64,000 nucleotides of DNA from NCBI GenBank assembly GCA_022801595.1, contig JAAWSO010000002.1:62001-126000 (forward strand), given 5' to 3'. This document shows, piece after piece, positions 61,457 through 64,000 of the stretch; position 1 is the stretch's first letter; the number at the start of each line of letters is the position of its first letter. The position numbers were made by a program, and so were the translations under genes. The notes beneath the pieces are model-generated. The model had not been told where the DNA came from. It ran no database searches and saw nothing but the letters and a program-made list of their open reading frames with translations. The stretch is from Clostridiales bacterium. GTDB taxonomy: Bacteria > Bacillota > Clostridia > Oscillospirales > Acutalibacteraceae.

Positions 61457-62518
61457 TCACTCCAAGGGTTGATAAGGTTTCATATGGATGTCGGAAAACG
61501 TACTCATGGAATGATAAACTGTTAAAGCCATATCCAAAATTGGAAGGGCAGCGACCGCGCCGGTGCCTTCGCCCAGGCATAGATCGCAGGTGAGCATGGG
61601 CTTTTTTTGCAAAACATCCAACACCTGCTTGCCGGCTGGCTCTTTGGAAACATGGGAAGCCAGCAGATATTCCCTTGTGGCCGGACAGAGGCGCACAGCC
61701 GTCAGAGCGGCAATGGAAGAAATCAGTCCGTCCATCAGGATTGGAACCCGGTAAATTCCGCCACCCAGACAGATGCCGGTCAACCCAGCGATATCGTAGC
61801 CTCCAACCTTAGACAGAACATCCAGCGGATCTGCTGGATTTGGCTGATTCCGAGCAAGGGCGCGGCGGATGACTTGGATTTTTCGCTCCAAGCCTTGCCC
61901 GGACAGGCCGGCCCCTTTTCCGGTGACCATTTCTGGCGGTTGCTGGAGAAACACGCTCGCCATTGCGCTGCTGGTGGTAGTATTTCCAATTCCCATTTCT
62001 CCAGTGGCAATGATATCGCAGCCGTTTTCCCGTAATGTTTTGACCAGATGAATGCCGGTGAGGATGGCTTCTGTGGCCTGCTGCCGGGACATAGCAGGCC
62101 CATTGGCCATGTTATGGGTGCCATAGCCGATTTTTTTTTGCAGCAGGCCAGAAATATTCAGGTCTTGCTTCATGCCGATATCCACTGGGAGCACCATAGC
62201 GTTGGCCAGGCGCGCCATGGCATTGACGCTGGTTTGTCCCTTGGTCAAGTTTTCGGCGACCTTGGCTGTGATCTCACTGCCCACTTGAGTGACGCCTTCC
62301 TCCACCACGCCATTATCCGCACACAGTACGGTGACACAGCGGTTGGAAATCTCTACCTGATGGGAGCCCAAAATTCCAGCCATCTGCACCACGTTTTCTT
62401 CCAACAGTCCTAAACTGTGCAGTGGTTTGGCAATGCTGTTCCAGCGTGTTTGCGCCATTTCCATGGAGGGGATGTGCAGCGGCTCAATGCGATGGCAATA
62501 AGATTCCAATAAGTCCAT
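61457..62518 (-). CDS. cobT: Nicotinate-nucleotide:dimethylbenzimidazole phosphoribosyltransferase CobT
   Basis: A 353-residue enzyme that activates the lower base of cobamide. Marks: TVLCADNGVVEEGVTQVGSE near residue 63, GEMGIGNTTTSSAMASV near 160, KVGGYDIAGLTG near 224 and the catalytic glutamate in CLGEGTGAVAALPI near 305. ATG 62518 follows AGGAA. CobS and CobU lie next to it, so lower-ligand attachment genes are grouped. Confidence 0.94.
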   Translation of the reverse strand: MDLLESYCHRIEPLHIPSMEMAQTRWNSIAKPLHSLGLLEENVVQMAGILGSHQVEISNRCVTVLCADNGVVEEGVTQVGSEITAKVAENLTKGQTSVNAMARLANAMVLPVDIGMKQDLNISGLLQKKIGYGTHNMANGPAMSRQQATEAILTGIHLVKTLRENGCDIIATGEMGIGNTTTSSAMASVFLQQPPEMVTGKGAGLSGQGLERKIQVIRRALARNQPNPADPLDVLSKVGGYDIAGLTGICLGGGIYRVPILMDGLISSIAALTAVRLCPATREYLLASHVSKEPAGKQVLDVLQKKPMLTCDLCLGEGTGAVAALPILDMALTVYHSMSTFSDIHMKPYQPLE

Positions 62519-62534
62519 ATCAATTCCTGCTTTC

Positions 62535-63905
62535 TTAGTTTCGTGAATGGTGGGCACAGCAAGCGTCATAAAAATGGACGGCAAAGCTGGGGTTTCCGTA
62601 CCAGTAAAGGTGGGGAAATCCGGCATATTGGGTGGCGCTGGCGTGGCCGCAAGTCCAGGTGCGGGTTCCGGTGGGCTTTGCAGCGACAAAATCCCCACCG
62701 GGATCAGCGCTTTCCCAGTAATGGAATTCGTGAGCTGGGATAGCGGTTTTCGCCGGACCAAAAATTTGATCTTTTTGAGCGGTAAGCCAGAGATAGCCAA
62801 ACCGTTGCAGACGGTCGGTAGGATAACAGGCGGCAGGAATGGTTCCTACCATGGGAAATGTATTGCCATGTGTATCCATAAGGGATTGGTGCAGATACAG
62901 AAAGCCTCCGCCTTCCGCTACACAGGGCATCCCTTGGGTCCACGCAAGGCGGATGCTCGCTTTCATCGACTCGTTTTTCGACAATGTGGAAGCGTATAGC
63001 TCCGGGTATCCTCCTGGAAGCAAGAAGCCATTGCAGCCGGGAAGGTGAGAATCGGACAAAGGACTGAAAAAACAAAGGGTTGCTCCTAATTTTTCTAACA
63101 GCTCCAGGTTATCGGGATACAAAAAACAGAATGCGGCGTCTCTGGCAACCGCAATTTTTGGGGAAATTCCCGGAATTTTCGGGAGAGGAAGACCAATGGG
63201 AGGGGAAGTATGGGTAGGGGCGGATCGCCCCAGTGCAAGCAGGCCATCCAGATCTAAAGTTTTCTCCGCCTGCTCCGCCAAGCCTTGCAAAACAGCGGAA
63301 ATTTGCTCCAATTCTCCGGCAGGGATCAGCCCCAGGCGCCGGCTAGGCAGGGTGAAATTTGGACAGGGGGGGAAATAGCCATAGACCTGAACGCCCAGTT
63401 CCGACTGGATTTTTTCCCGCATGGCCGGATAAAGCATGGGGGAAATTTGATTTAGAATCACGCCTTGGATTTGATTCGGTTTGGCGTATTCCAGAAAGCC
63501 CTGAATTATCGCTACCATGGAAAGGGAAAGGCCCTTGCAGGAGACAAGCAAAACGGCAGGGGTTTCCGTGGCTTGCGCCACTTGGCAGGTGCTGGCTTCC
63601 AAGGAGGCGCCGCCCAAGCCGTCAAAATATCCCATCACTCCTTCGATGATAGAGAAATCCATCCCGTCTGCATGTTCTTGGAGCAGTGCGTTTAGGGTTT
63701 CTTCCCTCGTAAAAAAAGGGTCCAAATTCCAGGATTTTACGCCGATTGCTTGGGTGTGGAAGAGAGGGTCGAGATAATCCGGGCCGCATTTAAAAGAAGC
63801 AAGCTTCATTCCACGGTTTTTCAACGCCTGTAAAATCGCGCAGGTAATGGTGGTTTTGCCGGTATTGCTGGATACTGCGCCCAGCAAAATGCGGGGGTAG
63901 TTCAT
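62535..63905 (-). CDS. cbiA: Cobyrinate a,c-diamide synthase CbiA with altered glutaminase site
   Basis: A 456-residue enzyme that amidates cobyrinate at positions a and c. The N-terminal ATP domain has LLGAVSSNTGKTTITCAIL and FKCGPDYLDP near residue 43, and EGVMGYFDGLGG near 88. The C-terminal glutamine-amidotransferase domain has FLLPGGYPEL and HEFHYWES. The nucleophile motif, normally AECGG, reads AEGGG (VAEGGGFLYL), with GGC replacing the cysteine codon. It may use free ammonia or a separate ammonia source. ATG 63905 follows GGAGG. Confidence 0.92.
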   Translation of the reverse strand: MNYPRILLGAVSSNTGKTTITCAILQALKNRGMKLASFKCGPDYLDPLFHTQAIGVKSWNLDPFFTREETLNALLQEHADGMDFSIIEGVMGYFDGLGGASLEASTCQVAQATETPAVLLVSCKGLSLSMVAIIQGFLEYAKPNQIQGVILNQISPMLYPAMREKIQSELGVQVYGYFPPCPNFTLPSRRLGLIPAGELEQISAVLQGLAEQAEKTLDLDGLLALGRSAPTHTSPPIGLPLPKIPGISPKIAVARDAAFCFLYPDNLELLEKLGATLCFFSPLSDSHLPGCNGFLLPGGYPELYASTLSKNESMKASIRLAWTQGMPCVAEGGGFLYLHQSLMDTHGNTFPMVGTIPAACYPTDRLQRFGYLWLTAQKDQIFGPAKTAIPAHEFHYWESADPGGDFVAAKPTGTRTWTCGHASATQYAGFPHLYWYGNPSFAVHFYDACCAHHSRN

Positions 63906-64000
63906 GAAGTTGCCTCCTTGTTCCAAGCGGGACCGTCGGCAGAGAGGATATAAATCGGATTCTGTCCCATCATCATGTGATAATTTCCCACTGGTTTCGC
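63902..64000 (-). CDS. C-terminal end of an unidentified gene, probably of the cobamide operon
   Basis: Thirty-two residues up to the stop, ending ILSADGPAWNKEATS. The gene runs off the right edge. Its stop overlaps the cbiA start (ATGA), so it is co-translated with cbiA and probably belongs to corrin synthesis. The tail alone is too short for me to name a family. Confidence 0.5.
   Translation of the reverse strand, partial: AKPVGNYHMMMGQNPIYILSADGPAWNKEATS

Noticed and set aside
1..64000. CRISPR arrays, tRNA/rRNA genes, insertion sequences, phage genes
   Set aside because: None seen on either strand; the repeats found are the dispersed leader element and gene paralogues only.

Overview
This window looks like the chromosome of an anaerobic, gut-type member of the Clostridia, most like Oscillospiraceae/Ruminococcaceae. 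Genes are close-packed with Firmicute-style ribosome binding sites, and many promoters are TTGACA-like with an extended TG-N -10. The FMN and tetrahydrofolate riboswitches, the trimeric [FeFe] hydrogenase and a full cobamide nucleotide-loop operon support this. I name no species. I saw no tRNA, rRNA, CRISPR array, transposase or phage gene.

Layout. 1-4.4 kb: rhodanese, TetR-type regulator, a ferredoxin plus NapH-like membrane Fe-S pair, an FkbM-type methyltransferase, a DUF2871 membrane protein and a 44-residue protein. 4.5-9.6 kb: hydCBA (bifurcating-type hydrogenase), divergent from a DUF362-ferredoxin protein. 9.7-17 kb: FtsH-like protease, an unusual two-repeat protein resembling HsdR N-terminal nuclease domains, a lipoprotein, a nitroreductase, a YbjQ protein and a CNNM/CorC-type transporter. 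17.3-27 kb: a ten-gene Mrp/Mbh-type cation antiporter operon with four NuoL/M/N-type subunits and no electron-input module. 27-36.5 kb: MATE transporter, FolT with its THF riboswitch, GNAT acetyltransferase, a three-gene lipid-carrier cluster (flippase, PAP2 phosphatase, DUF368), PTS enzyme I and a phosphopantetheinyl transferase. 36.5-41 kb: FMN riboswitch and ribD-ribE-ribBA-ribH plus a HAD phosphatase. 41-45.5 kb: a decayed lipoprotein gene, then nadB-nadC-niaR-arcC. 45.6-55 kb: a cell-envelope region with pspA, a BAM/GIDE-domain protein, tandem lipoprotein paralogues, tandem AI-2E/PerM paralogues, and zinc-ribbon, HD-domain and CmpB-like membrane proteins. 55-64 kb: a leftward cobamide operon, cbiA-cobT-cobU-cobS-cobU-like-cbiB-cobD-cbiP-cobO-cbiC, entering from beyond the right edge.

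Most notable observations. (1) An intergenic element of about 100-130 bp recurs at four or five sites. It has an extended -10 with a conserved start region, and about 75 nt later a GC-rich CCGC core. (2) A protein carries two degenerate HsdR-N-like domains and no motor domain. (3) HydB has lost the glutamate that normally selects NADH over NADPH. (4) CbiA has lost its glutaminase cysteine (AECGG became AEGGG). (5) Two CobU-family genes in the same operon keep complementary sets of motifs. (6) The Mrp/Mbh operon has four antiporter subunits and no redox module.

How the genes fit together. Hydrogenase, Mrp-type antiporter and NAD genes concern redox and ion balance. The riboflavin, folate-uptake and cobamide genes supply cofactors. 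The flippase/PAP2/DUF368 and PspA/PerM clusters concern the envelope and the recycling of undecaprenyl phosphate.
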